Shown here piece by piece: positions 1 to 11,700 of a DNA stretch of 64,000 nucleotides (positions are counted from its first letter, which is position 1; every line of letters starts with the position of its first letter). The position numbers were made by a program, and so were the translations under genes. The notes under the pieces were generated by a model. The model saw nothing but the letters and a program-made list of their open reading frames with translations. It was not told where the DNA came from and did no database searches. Source of the DNA: Hypomesus transpacificus (lineage: Eukaryota > Chordata > Actinopteri > Osmeriformes > Osmeridae); contig NW_025813837.1 of NCBI RefSeq assembly GCF_021917145.1, positions 1,676,193 through 1,740,192 on the forward strand, written 5' to 3'.

Positions 1-141
1 TGGCAGACCTGGAGAAGAGGCCCAACGACAGGAAGTACTTCTTTGACCGCGGCGTTGGGTGAGTCGTTCGCTACCGGCTGTCCGGGCTGTCGGGCGTAGA
101 ATCGCTCAGGCTGTCCACCTCTTTATAGTTTGAACCTGATT

Positions 142-198
<57 letters not shown>

Positions 199-1895
199 CC
201 CCCTCTCTCTCTCCTCTTCCCCCTCTCTCTCTCTTCCCCCCCTCTCTCTCTCTCTCTCCAGGTTGCTGTGGCTCTACCTGCGGGCGCGGCACGGCCGGGA
301 GGGCCACAGCTACTGCTCAGCGAGGGGCTGTGAGAGGGTGAAGGTCATGGCCACCACCTCCTCCAGGCAGACCTGCAACTGCACGGCCAAGGCCTACCCC
401 AAGTACAGCAAGACGCCCTCGGCCGTGGTGCCCATGCCCAGGGTCAACATCCAGACCTGCACTGACTGCGGGGCCTCTCAGGTGGGTGGGGGCTACACGC
501 TGGGGGTCTGGGTGAGGGGGGGTGGGGGGTATGGTATCTGCTTGACAGCAGCTGGAGTCAAGAGCCTCAGTGAGATTGATACTGATTAATGCATTCCTCC
601 ATATGGTGCCCTATGTGTGTGTGTGTAAATATATATATATGTGTGTGTGTTCTATCCTCCAGCTGGTGTTCTCCAGTGACCCGTGGAACTCCTACCTCCA
701 CACCCAGATCAAGTCTCTGAGCAGCCAGGAGGAGCAGGGCGGGGACTCTCAGGCCTTCATCACGGTGAGACCCCCCCCTCCTCAAACCCCCCCCTCCTCA
801 ACCCCCACACACACACACACAGCACCTCCCCTCAGAACCCCGGTGTCATATTTGTTATCCTCTACCCCGCCCTCCCAGGTGGAGGGAGTGCTCTCCCCCC
901 TCTCCCACACAGGCTTCCTCCTGGTCACTGTGGACGCCTGCCTGGGCAAGGTCACCAAGAAGACTCCCTTCTCCAAAATGGATGCCAAAATGGAACAGTA
1001 TTTGAGAACAGGCATACCAAAGAGGTAAGGGGGGGAAGGGGTAGACTGAATGGGAGGGGGTTAGAATGGTGACAGGGTGCTGGTGTTTGGTCAGTGATCA
1101 TTGGTGAGTCTCAATGAATGTGTTTGTTGTTGATCTTGCTCAGGTCGATAGTGCTGCTGGGGTCGCGAGGTCGCCCCGAAGGAATGGGCGGTGTCGCACC
1201 GTATCTGGTCCCCCTAGGAATGGCCAAGGCTGCTGATCTGCATAGGAAAGGTTGGTGTTACTCTCAACCGGTTCCCCTGAACAGGTCCAGTACTGTAACT
1301 GTGTGGCTGTTCAGCTGTTCTTCTGCATTGTTCCAAGACTTGCATGTGTAACGGAGTGGGAACCGTGAAACTTACTCCTCAGGTAACTAGCAGGCCACCC
1401 GCGTCAAAAATAGCTAAAAATAGCTTCGTTGGCGTAGTTGGTAGTGTTTGCGCTTGGAAGTTGAGAGGTGGCAGGTTCGACTCCCGGTAGGAGCAAACTT
1501 TGGCACCGTATGCCTCTGACGGAGCTTGCAGGACCACGTCTGTGACACATGTTTCTCTTTTATCAACTAAAAAGAGGAAGGAATTTTAATTTTCCTCAGA
1601 TATATACTTTTTTGGGGGGACAAACACGTTTTTTTTTCTCTCTCTCTCTCTCCCCCCCCCCCCCTCCACCGCCCTCTCTCTGTGTCTGTGTCTCCCCCCA
1701 GAGAGCCTGGTGTTCTGGGGCTTCCAGGGTGGCCCTACCCGGGTCCCGTGGGCCTCTCTGTTGTCCAGCCAGGGTGAGGAGGCTGTGGGGCTGCAGGAGC
1801 GCTACATCCCCCTAGGCCTGGAGGCCTACGGCTGCCCCCAGGCTGGGCGAACCCAACGCAGAGACATGGAGCTCCTCAGGGCAGCCACGGGATGA
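1..1895 (+). CDS. C-terminal part of a protein with an ILEI/FAM3-like domain (5' truncated by window edge)
   Basis: Six coding exons can be joined with matching phases: 1-58 (partial), 262-481, 663-764, 879-1024, 1144-1250 and 1702-1895, stop TGA at 1893-1895. The second exon codes a cysteine-rich stretch (CNCTAKAYPKY, then CTDCGASQ). Exons 4-6 show the fold pattern of the ILEI/FAM3 family: a strand GFLLVTVDACLGKV, then SIVLLGSRG after a helix, then a helix and LVFWGFQGG. The end is a short tail YIPLGLEAYGC. ILEI domains occur in secreted or Golgi-lumen proteins such as FAM3A-D, CEMIP and POMGNT1, often as carbohydrate-associated modules. I cannot say which family member this is, and the N-terminal part lies outside the window. 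No frameshift is visible. Exon structure is well supported; the domain assignment is inferred from pattern only. Confidence 0.72.
1424..1500 (+). mobile_element. tRNA-derived SINE head
   Basis: The sequence has a tRNA-like A box (TTGGCGTAGTTGGTAG) and about 40 bases later a B box (GGTTCGACTCC), spaced as in a tRNA gene. It lacks a complete tRNA fold and sits in the last intron of the ILEI-domain gene, so a SINE fragment is more likely than a functional tRNA. Confidence 0.6.
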
Positions 1896-3265
1896 CAGTG
1901 AAAAGCCCCAGCACCCAGACCCACAACACAACCAACCAACCAGCGAACGAATGTGAACTGTTGAAACTTTAATTTATTAACGATGGCATAGATGTTTACT
2001 GATCCGAATGGGATTTTATTGAGACTGAACGAGAATGGAGTCTTGTAAAAGAGGTTGTGCTGTGTGATTGTGTTGGTGTGTGATTGAGTGTGTGGATGTG
2101 TTTGTTTACACAGGAATGTGTGTGTGTTGCCTAGGGAGGATCCATTGAGGCACCAAATAATGCACTTTCCAAGGCGCAAATAGTTCTTTGATGTCCTACG
2201 TTTACTTTTAGTAAAAAGTAAATATGCCATAAAGTTACTAAACCCCCCAAAGAAAATCTTACCTCAACATACTGTAAGAAGGGGCAGCAGCGGAAATGAG
2301 ACAAATCAAAACTGACGACAGAGTCTCTCTGCCCATTGAGGCCCCGTGCTTCTTAAGACACCTACCAGAGGCCGGACTGACACCAAAAGGATTCTTCATC
2401 GTAACCTGCCTCTTCCTTTCTGCGTCTGTCATCTTTGGGTCGCGGTTCGTGTGCGTGCCTCTGGACATTTCTACTCAGTGACTGGACAAAAAACTGGATT
2501 GAAGAGACCTTCTTGAGAAAGAGCAACCTCGTGTGAAATGTTTCTTGTTGTATTTATTTCTTCCATCTCCTCTCTGTTGGTCTTTGGGGACGTGTGTAAC
2601 AAATGTACATGTCCTAATGTTTCATTTGTTTTCACTTTTCCAAAGCCCTTTCAGTTGTTGCTCAATTGTTGTTCAACGTGTTGTTTTTAATGACCTTTTG
2701 ATGCCAAATGTAAATGTTTGACAAGCTTTGAGAGCAAGTGGTGTCGGGGGGGAAGGGGTTGTTGATAGATACAGCAGTGGAGTGGACCAGGTCCAGACCA
2801 GAACCAGGCTGTGCCTCAAAGGTGGGCCTTCTGGAAGTGTTGTGAGCTGGGCTCTCTCAATGGACCATGACCACTCCCTCTGGATGTGCAATCTGTTGAC
2901 GAGGTGTGTACCTGCCTTTAACCACTGAACTGTGTTTATACAGAGACACATTTTGCATCTGTATCTATTTTCTCAACTAGTGCTGTTTTTTAGATGCAAA
3001 AAGAGTGATTTTACTTCAATTAGAAATTCGTTTTTTTTTTTTTCTTCTTTTTGCAACTTTGTTGTCAGAGGCAGTTGTGTGTTTGTATTTACTGTGTGCG
3101 GAGTGCCTTTATTTTGCAGTGTTCTGTTTTGAATTTGTGAAATGTGCAATCACTAAACAGAAGGGTTTCAATATCTAATCATGTTCCTGCTTTGGAAACT
3201 CAAATTCCTCAGTGCTCTCTTTATAGTGCCAAGGGATTAAAATCATTTGTAAGTTGTGTTAAAAC
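1896..3265 (+). other. 3' UTR of the ILEI-domain gene
   Basis: Follows the stop at 1895 without a further plausible coding exon. It is AT-rich, with a GT-rich patch at 2060-2130 and poly-T at 3031-3042. An ATTAAA variant poly(A) signal lies at about 3236-3241, followed by GT/T-rich sequence. The 3' limit is inferred. Confidence 0.4.
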
Positions 3266-3990
3266 TGTGTCGGGTCTTCATGGTTACACTACACCTCTCT
3301 ACTCTTACTAAAACCTTAGCACACCTTTATCACAGATTATATTTAATCATACATCATTACAAACGATGATTATGTTTAACATCTGAAACACTGTTGTCAC
3401 TTTCCTTTTCTGGGGTGGCCAAGTGATAGTTCAGACACACACACGTAATGACCCAGGACTCAAACCATTCTCTGAATATCTGACCAGCATGTCTGTCCAG
3501 GTACAAATACAATAAGGCCAATCAACAAATGTGTTCTACTTAGAGAAATTCCCAGTGGCTCTACGGTTACAACTGAAAATAGGCTAAATCTATCTTTATT
3601 GACTCTTGGTAATGTTCTTGTCTGTTCTCTTTTGGAAACCGTTCTGATTGGACCTCCCGTTAGATTGCGTGCCACCTTCCCGAACCTTCTCTGAGGTGTC
3701 TGGACCTCAGTGAACACACCACTGACGTTTTCCAACCGCAGACTCCATTAGTGATGCAGAACAGGACAATTGATCGCTCCTAGTTGACCACTAACTAGCT
3801 GCCAACGGCATTCAGCCTCCAAGAATGGTTTGGCCTACATATAACCAAGAGGCTGTCTGATAGAGACCTCCACACATGGTTTTGTCACATTTACAAATAT
3901 CCGCCCTCTCCATCAAGACGGCTGCTCTTCAAGCAACGAACCACAGAGTGTATTCCCTCCCAGACTGGAGGATATTTCTGTTTTGCTAGC

Positions 3991-4214
3991 ATGGCCTTGA
4001 GGGATAGGACGGTACTCCTCGTGCAGATGGCTGTGATGTTCTGGACTGCGTCTTGGTTTCCGGGCTTCGGCTCGTCCGCCTATGAGCTCCAGGATACCAT
4101 CCACGCTCTGAAAGAGGAGAACATTCACCTGCACCACCGCCTGGAGAACCTCACTCGCGCTCTCCGGGAACTGAAACACCTTCTGGACCGCTCCAGAGGT
4201 AGGTTGGCAGAATG

Positions 4215-4258
<44 letters not shown>

Positions 4259-4725
4259 CAGACAGACACATAGATACATTAGCCAGACAGACAGATACAT
4301 AGATACATTAGCCAGACAGACAGATACATAGATACATTAGCCAGACAGATTCACAGAGAGAAAAAGCATGTACACAAACTGGTCCCATTCTGAATTCTCT
4401 TGAACAATTTGGAACCGCGGTTCTGCCCAGACACCACAGGGGAGCACGACAGCGAGGCGCTGCATGCCTGGAACGAGTGGACCGAACACGGTAAGGTCTC
4501 AACGCGACACTGTCAGACATGGGCGCCGGCCCCACCTCACAGCCCAGAGCTAACCCTTCCTGTCTGTCTCCAGGTCTCAGCAGTGAGACCCATCACCTCC
4601 TGGAGCAGGCCTTCTGCTGGCCCGAAGCCCACGGAGCGGCCGGCTCCGTCCACGCGGCGCCCGCCCCCCTCTTCTTCCTCTTCCTCCTCGCCCCTGTCGT
4701 CCTGCTGAACCTCCTGCTCTTCTGA
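3991..4725 (+). CDS. Small secreted or GPI-anchored coiled-coil protein, unrecognised
   Basis: Three exons join in frame: 3991-4198, 4431-4490 and 4574-4725, giving 420 nt (139 residues plus stop). All junctions are GT-AG and the phases agree. The product starts with a hydrophobic signal-like segment (residues ~8-28, LLVQMAVMFWTASWFPGF). A short heptad-like helix follows (residues ~32-66, ELQDTIHALKEENIHLHHRL), with one N-glycosylation sequon at NLT. A Gly/Glu/His-rich middle leads to a C-terminal hydrophobic stretch ending directly at the stop (LFFLFLLAPVVLLNLLLF). A hydrophobic end preceded by small residues (AAGSVHAA) resembles a GPI-attachment signal; a tail-anchored membrane protein is the alternative. 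I do not recognise the family. The ATG at 3991 is the first in frame and directly precedes the signal-like stretch. Confidence 0.6.
4218..4350. repeat. (CAGA)n microsatellite plus ~28 bp tandem repeat
   Basis: Pure CAGA units run from about 4218. Three copies of a unit ending in the motif CATTAGCCAGACAGA follow. It lies in intron 1 of the small membrane-protein gene. Apparent ORFs across it are artefacts. Confidence 0.9.
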
Positions 4726-5189
4726 ACAAAAGGGACTTCTTCTGTGGTATTTTAGTCTAAAGTAATTGCTTCAAGGCGTGCAACTGTGCAACCTCCCTAT
4801 GCAACGTTCGCTGAGACTGCACAGGACAGCTCTTACACGTGAATGTTTGTTTGTCATGCGCAGTTATTTTAGTGAATAGGCGGATCACCAAGGCTCGATA
4901 ATGATAATGACGAGACATTTTACAACAGAGGATACTGTGCCAGTTATATATAGCAGCACGGTATTGTTGTGGTTCTTGTATGTATCATGAATGCTAATGG
5001 ACCGTGAGTGAGAGAGCAGTTGTAATGAGTCACGGCCCAATAACTTCAGCCTAACTGTACCTTAGAGAGAGTGTGTCAGAGTGTTCATTGGTGAAACATT
5101 CCAACCACTGAGGACTATGTCCTCACGTCACACATAGCCATGCAGTAAAATGCCTCTTATAGGAATCGTACAGCATCTTAAAACTCCCT

Positions 5190-5345
5190 GTGTCATTGGG
5201 CTGAGGCCTTAACGCAGTGGCCAGGCTTCGACTCCGGTCCAGGTCATTTCCTGCATGTCGACCCGTCTCTGTTTCCTGTCTTTCTCTAACTGTCACTATT
5301 GAAATAAAGAAAACGTAAATAAATGTCAAAAAGAATGTGTCAAAG
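5190..5345 (+). mobile_element. tRNA-derived SINE (same family as 34835-34985)
   Basis: It contains GGCTTCGACTCC (B-box-like), then CATTTCCTGCATGTCGACC, a pyrimidine-rich body, CTGTCACTATTGAAATAAAG and an A-rich end. The same order of blocks recurs at 34835-34985, which supports a dispersed family rather than a gene. Confidence 0.6.
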
Positions 5346-5375
5346 AAAATCAGTCGTCCCATGAGTTTGTTTGAA

Positions 5376-5449
5376 GCGACCAGCACCTACATCTGTACTG
5401 CATCACAGGCACAGCGACCAGGAGCTACATCTGTACTGCATCACAGGCA
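5376..5449. repeat. 37 bp direct duplication
   Basis: Two adjacent, nearly identical copies (5376-5412 and 5413-5449) each contain TACATCTGTACTGCATCACA. Confidence 0.85.
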
Positions 5450-6116
5450 TGGTTGAAGCACACCCAGACACCTATGGCTACTCCTACTGTAGCAAATTTG
5501 TGTGTTTGATGTCCTCCTCTTACAATATAACCGTTTGCTGACTAAATCAGTCTTTGTCCAGTTAATTAAAATCACCCTCCTTGCATAGATTATAAATCGG
5601 GCCATTTGTACCTCAATTTCCATTTGATTGTTCTGAATTGATTGGGAAAATAAGACCATTTACATGTGCAAAGACTACAGGTAGACATAGAGCGATGGGT
5701 AGGTGATGATGGTCATCTGGCTGAAAGGCTTCACAAAGCTGCACTGCAGCAGGCCTTGTGGTGTCGTGGAGAGGTGGCCATGGTGGGGTACCGGTCAGAA
5801 GAACGCCTGACGATGGGCGAAGGGTTCGTCTGCTTCGATCCCTCCTGTTTCTCTTCAGCGACGGACTCGTTCGAATAAAACAGTGAGCAGTGCCGGCTGT
5901 CTGCAGTCTCAATTAGCCCTACTGAGGGACTGGGGAGTTCCATTAACAATACACTAGGCTATAGGCAGTAGTCTGACATATCCTGCTACGCACACACATT
6001 CATTAAGTCATTTTGGTTCCAAGTATTGCTTGGGATGTTGGGGTCAAAGTTGGAACCTTCCAAACATACTTACATCTCATCTTAGTGTAGCAGTGATGCT
6101 ACACACCAGGGCTGGT

Positions 6117-6323
6117 CAGTCCCGTCAGTCCTGGCCCACTGTCCTGCATGTTTTAGAATTTAGATGATTCCCTGCTCCAACACACCTGATTCTAATGAAT
6201 GGGTTGTTATCAAGCTCTGTGGAAGCATAATAACTACTATTAATTTGAATCAGGTGTCCTGTAGCATGGAATCATCTCAAATATATAGACAGTGGGCCCT
6301 GAGGACCAGTATTAACACCCCTG
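6117..6323. mobile_element. Short non-autonomous hAT-type DNA transposon
   Basis: The ends form an imperfect inverted repeat. The left end begins CAGGGCTGGTCAGTC and has CCCACTGTCCTGCA; the right end reads CAGTGGGCCCTGAGGACC and stops in ACACCCCTG. The flanking 8-mers CTACACAC (6109-6116) and TTATACAC (6324-6331) differ at two C/T positions, consistent with a decayed 8 bp target-site duplication, the hAT hallmark. No transposase coding is present. Confidence 0.7.
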
Positions 6324-6637
6324 TTATACACGATTACTGCTGTCACCGCTTAAACCAATGTATTGGTTAACAGGTGTGTCGTGGTTATGTTAGACAGTCA
6401 AAACACAGGAGTGTGTGCCGTGGCCCGTGGGTTTATGATCTGGTGTGCATCATTTGAGTGCACATCAAATTATGCAATTTGATTTAAAAACAAATATGTG
6501 CAAGCCATTGATTTATCTGGTTTTAAGGTTGTGTGCTTGTGTTTCGCTAGGGATCTTTTTGACGATCTGCCTTCTCTGTGAATCGATGGTATTTTGTGCC
6601 TCAATACAGCCTTTGGCCATGAGCACATTATGCTGTT

Positions 6638-6690
6638 TGTGTGTGTGTGTGTGTGTGTGTGTCTGTGAGTATGTTAGTGTGTGTGTGTGC
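6638..6690. repeat. (GT)n microsatellite
   Basis: A nearly uninterrupted GT run. Confidence 0.9.
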
Positions 6691-7997
6691 TTAAGCATAT
6701 GCGCCAATTGAACAGAGAATTGACACCGACTTGAGCGCGAGCTGGAGAGAGCTGCTGGCAGCAGGTGCATCCTGGGTTACGACTAAAACCACAGAATTTC
6801 CCTGTCGCACCTCAACCACACACAGTAAGTTCATATCTTTCTTATAGGTCGTGTGTATAGGCTGTGGTTCATCATGCAAACATTCTGGCTAGAGTCCATT
6901 TAAATTGATAATCTCGCAGAATATGTTGCATGCATCGCGTCTAGATGGTTTACCAGATATGCAAATTTACATTTTCGTTCTTCGAATTGTGTAAACTAAG
7001 CAGATTTGAAAAAGAAAATGCAATAAGTAGCCTATGCATCAAATGTCATGCAATTTAGATGATGAGATAATTTAGCCATATAATGCATAACTTTTTTTCT
7101 GTTGAATTTACAGTTTATGGTCGTGAATATAACAATGTATAACGTTGTCGAACTATTGCCTTAAGTAACATCTGTTTCCCGACCCTGAAATAAAGAGGTC
7201 GGAGAGGGAGACTGTACACAAGCTTAGCGGTGCCTTCATGGTATTCATTTAAGGCCGATTTTAATGACTTGTTAAACCTGCGTGCCTTGGTAAATGCCCT
7301 GTCCTGGGGCCAAAGAAAACACACCCCCCCAGACTCTTAGGAACTAACTGTGTGTTAGCATACCCACCCGCTGGCACCACTGTCCATGAGTCACAGCCTA
7401 AAGTACCCATTCATGCCCATTCTCAAGCACTCCTATTGACTGGTACAGGATAACGAGGCTATGGGTGATTCACTATTGCTACGTTAAGTTCTGGTCTATT
7501 CTTTGTATTCAGTGTTTGACAGTTGATTTAAGTAGCAGGTTGTTTTAGCATCACCATCTGTTGTTGAATTAGAGTACTAGTGGGCCACACATTACCATAC
7601 TGTCCTCTACTAGGCTATATTAGGCAGTACAACAGTCTACTATACTGTACTACTACACTAGTGTAGTATTACAAAATATAAATAAATAGGCCGACTGACT
7701 TTGAGATGTAATTTTCCAATAATTATTTAAGTCCAGTTCAATGATGTTCTGTGACACTAATGAGAGTAAAATATGAAAGTGATAGGCTACACTAAAACCT
7801 GCAGAAACATTCGATTCACCATCAGATCTACATGCCTCCCACACAATGAGAATCAGATTCAGGCCTTAATTATTTCTTGACAGTTCATTAAATGTTGCTC
7901 AGTGTATGGCCTTTGCTCTTAACGCCCCATAACGGGTGTAAATGCAGAGTAGTGTCGGGGAGCAGTAGAGTCTGGACATCGTAACTGCGTGACGCTT

Positions 7998-8007
7998 CCT
8001 TATAAGG
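7998..8007. promoter_or_regulatory. Perfect CArG box (possible SRF site / TATA overlap)
   Basis: The palindrome CCTTATAAGG matches the SRF consensus CC(A/T)6GG exactly and contains TATAA. It lies about 700 bp upstream of the first coding exon of the Ig-superfamily gene. The match is seen directly; its role as promoter element is inferred. Confidence 0.4.
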
Positions 8008-8262
8008 ACCGCTCCGAGGGGGTCTATGAAAGGTGTATAGGATCAGACGGAGGGCAGCAGCTTTCTTCCAGAGGAGCTGATGGGTAACTGATCTTCCCAG
8101 ACCAAAGCTGCGCTGCTCTTTTCATGTCGCCGTCATCGAGTGGAGCGCTGCAGCGCTGTAGAGTGGCCATTGAAGTGACCAAAAGAGGAGCGCATGGACA
8201 AAGCTCGAGTCGCCGAGGACGCGGCCTCGCTCAAACGCAGCCTGAATAGGAAAAAAACAGGC

Positions 8263-8480
8263 AGAGGACGGAGGGGGGGAGGGAGGGAGGAAGGGAGAGA
8301 GGGAGGGAGGGAGAGAGGGAGGGAGAGAGAGATGGAGAGGGAGGGAGAGAGAGAAATGGATGGGAGGGGATTTTGTAGGGAGGGAGATGGATGGAGGGGG
8401 GAGAGAGAGGAAGAGATACAGAGAGAGATCCAGAGGGGGCGGGGGAGGGGGATAGAGACAGAGATAGACACGGTGTGTGT
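8263..8480. repeat. GA/GGGA-rich low-complexity tract
   Basis: A strand-asymmetric purine run made of GGGA, GAGA and GGAT blocks. Long ORFs read through it on both strands and are artefacts. Confidence 0.85.
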
Positions 8481-8704
8481 GTACAATTGCACAAAGACAC
8501 TGAGAACTGAGAATGAGAGAAAAATTGAAGTTGCTCCATACATAATTTATCATGCATGCTAACGACTGAAGATCCAGTTGTATGCTAACAGCAGCTCCTG
8601 TAACGGATGCCCTCCCTGTGTGTTTCAGCTGAAGTTTCCACCCACGGCCATGGATGAACCTCTCCACTCCTCTCCGCCTGTGTCCCAGGGTGCATTGCAG
8701 TAGG

Positions 8705-11700
8705 ATGCAGACCCGTGTGTCTGTCTGGGGGCTTCCACTGGTGACCTTTCACCTTTGGCTGCTGTTCCTCTCCAGCTCTCTCCACAGTCAGCCAGCCTTC
8801 TCAGCACTGGGTGAGTGAGAGATGAACGCTGACACATGAATGCACACGTTCAGCTCATATCGTGCTGCTGCTGTTTAGTTGCGGCTTCGTTTGACTGAAT
8901 TGGGACAGCTTGAAGGTTGCATAACAAGTGAATCATCTCACAAATGTTCGTGTGTAACTACAAATGTTCATGTTGTATGTTCCCACGCTGTGTTTGTGAT
9001 CATGTCTGAAACATTTGCAAGAAGTGCGTTCTTGAACTCTGGAATGGATGTAATTGAGGTCACGGCCAGGGCAGTGCTGTGATAGGCTGGCTCCAATAGC
9101 ACTGCTCCTATGCTAATTTCCTGTCCGCCATTTGTGATGTGACAAAAGGCTTGAAAAAACATTGTCATCTGTAACCTAGCAACCAGGTGCTTCACACGCT
9201 GCCATGGTGATGGGATCTTAGTCAGCACTGGGATGGACTGAAAATACTGGGAATGTTGAATCCCAGTACTTATATTCTTTGTACTGCATTTGAATAGTAA
9301 CGTAATATTGATTCAAGTTTCCGAATTGAACTTTTTATGTATTTTGTGAATGGCACATCAATAGATGTTCTTGGCAAAACAACCTAATTCTTAGGGATTT
9401 TAAGTGAATCAATATACCAATATTCAAGCAAGCATTCAAACTACTCTTCGTAGTCCAGAAACGAAGGCAGCACAGAGAGTTGCTGTAGGACCTTTTTCAA
9501 GAGGCTAGGCCCTCCTTCACCCATCTCTCTTTCCCATCCAGTGTTCTCTACGCGTCCGGAACATGGGGTCGGTGAGTTGGGTTCTCCCCTCACACTTCCC
9601 TGTGCAGCGTACAACTCTCTCCAGCAGAGGGCGGTGTCTGTCAGCTGGGAGAGAGCCAGCGGAGAGCCGGCACTAGAGGGCCTCCACCTAATGGCCAATG
9701 GCTCCCTGTTCTGGCCCCGACTAAGAAAGCAGGACCTGGGGAGATATTTCTGTAAGGCCTCGGCTGGTATTGACCACATCATGACCTCTGTCCAGGTGGA
9801 ACTGGCCGGTGTGTAGCGTTCGAGATGTGCTTCTAAATTCCACCGGTGAAGAATACATCACTGGTATTACTGGAGTGTTAAGTGGTTTTTCATATCTTCC
9901 TCCCCTTCCCTTCCCCTCTCCCTGTCCATCTCTCTTTCTCCCTCTCTCTCACCTTCCCTTCCCCTCTCCCTGTCCATCTCTCTTTCTCCCTCTCTCTCAC
10001 CTTCCCTTCCCCTCTCCCTGTCCATCTCTCTTTCTCCCTCTCTCTCACCTTCCCTCCCCCTCTCGCTGTCCATCTCTCATTCTCCCTCTCTCTCACCTTC
10101 CCTCCCCCTTTCCCTCTCCCCCTCCCTTACTTCCCCTGCAGATCTGGGCCCAGTGTTTCACAGCCCTCAGTCTGTGTTGGTGAGCGAAGGTCAGTCTGTG
10201 TCTCTCCAGTGTGTGTCAGGAGACAGCTCTCCTCCTGCTCTCGTCACATGGCTCAGAGATGGAGCAGCGCTCACTAGGGGCAAACAGATCCAGGTAAAGT
10301 GTGTGTGTGTGTACATCTGTGTGTGCATCTGAGTGTGTATCTTTGTGTGTGTGTGTGTGTAGCAGCTTAGTTTTGAACGTGGCGTGTGTTTCCTCAGGGC
10401 CAGTATGGAGGTGGAAGCCAGAAGAAGACCTCAGGCACTCTGCATCTCTCTAACGTGTCCATAGAGGACCAGGGAGAATATGTTTGTGTCACACACAACT
10501 CTTTCCTCAACATCAGCAGAAAGAGCCATGCTGCTACGCTAACAGTGCTAGGTAAGAGCCATGCTGCTACGCTAACAGTGCTAGGTAAGAGCCATGCTGC
10601 TACGCTAACAGTGCTAGGTAAGAGCCATGCTGCTATGCTAACAGTGCTAGGTAAGAGCCATGCTGCTATGCTAACAGTGCTAGGTAAGAGCCATGCTAAT
10701 ACGCTAACAGTGCTAGGTAAGAGCCATGCTGCTTTGCTAACAGTGCTAGGTAAGAGCCTCAGCCCATCCAGAGAGCTGATAGGACCATGTTTAGCTTGCC
10801 GTGTTTAGCTACTCGATTTGTGTCCAGGAGCCCCTAGAAGACTTCAGATCACTCACGGTCCGGACAACATCACTGTTGCCGTGGGGACGGAAGCCTCCAT
10901 GAGATGCATCGTCCGTGGATTCCCAGTTCCCACGGTGATGTGGTTTAAAGATGGCCGTCCTCTGGTCAACGGCTCCAGCTTCAGCATGCTGGACCACGGA
11001 CAGCGGCTTGTTTTCAGGTCAGGCAACATTTCCCTCCAACCAGGAAGTAGACCACTACTGCTGCACTACTGTTTCTGAGTGGTGCGAAAGAAATGTCAGA
11101 AAAATGAGAAATGGAACACAAAACAAGTTAAACTGGATTTTATTCCGATTTAAGTTGTGATTATGAAGAATAAACAATCATTGTCTCAGTGGAATCATGT
11201 TGTGTTGTGGTGTCTTGTGGCCCTCAGGAACGTGTCAGAGGAGCACGAGGGCACCTACCACTGTGAGGCCCAGAACGAGGGGGAGGCGGTGAAGTCCCAG
11301 CCTGCCCTCCTCCTCCCGGCAGGTGGGTAACTGGAGAGGAGAACCCCCGCACCCTCCATCCTCGCTGAGCACACGTACACAAACCCGCACAACTGATAAG
11401 GCTGCAGAGTCATGGTGTAACTCTTGCGAAAGTTTGGCTTGCTGGGGTTGGTCCTGTGGTGTAACACTAACATACTACACACACACAAACATACTACCCT
11501 TCTCTTTCCACAGTGATGGACTGGGATTTCGTCCACCAGCCCAGTGACCACACAGTGAGGAGGGGGGGCTCTGTCACCTTGGTGTGTCGCCCCCCCCACA
11601 GCAGACCCCCAGCACAGCTGTCCTGGTTCAAGAACAACACACTCCTCCCTCCTGATCCTCACTACACCCTGGCTCCCCAGGGAGACCTCACCTTCCACAG

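Larger units (their letters stand above)
4726..8704. other. Spacer and probable 5' region of the Ig-superfamily gene
   Basis: No supported protein exon was seen. It holds a SINE near 5190-5340, a 37 bp direct duplication (5376-5449), a hAT-type short element (6117-6323), a (GT)n tract (6638-6690), a perfect CArG box at 7998-8007 and a purine-rich tract (8263-8480). The first coding exon of the Ig gene follows an acceptor-like CAG near 8629. ORFs here are open only because of low-complexity sequence. Confidence 0.5.
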
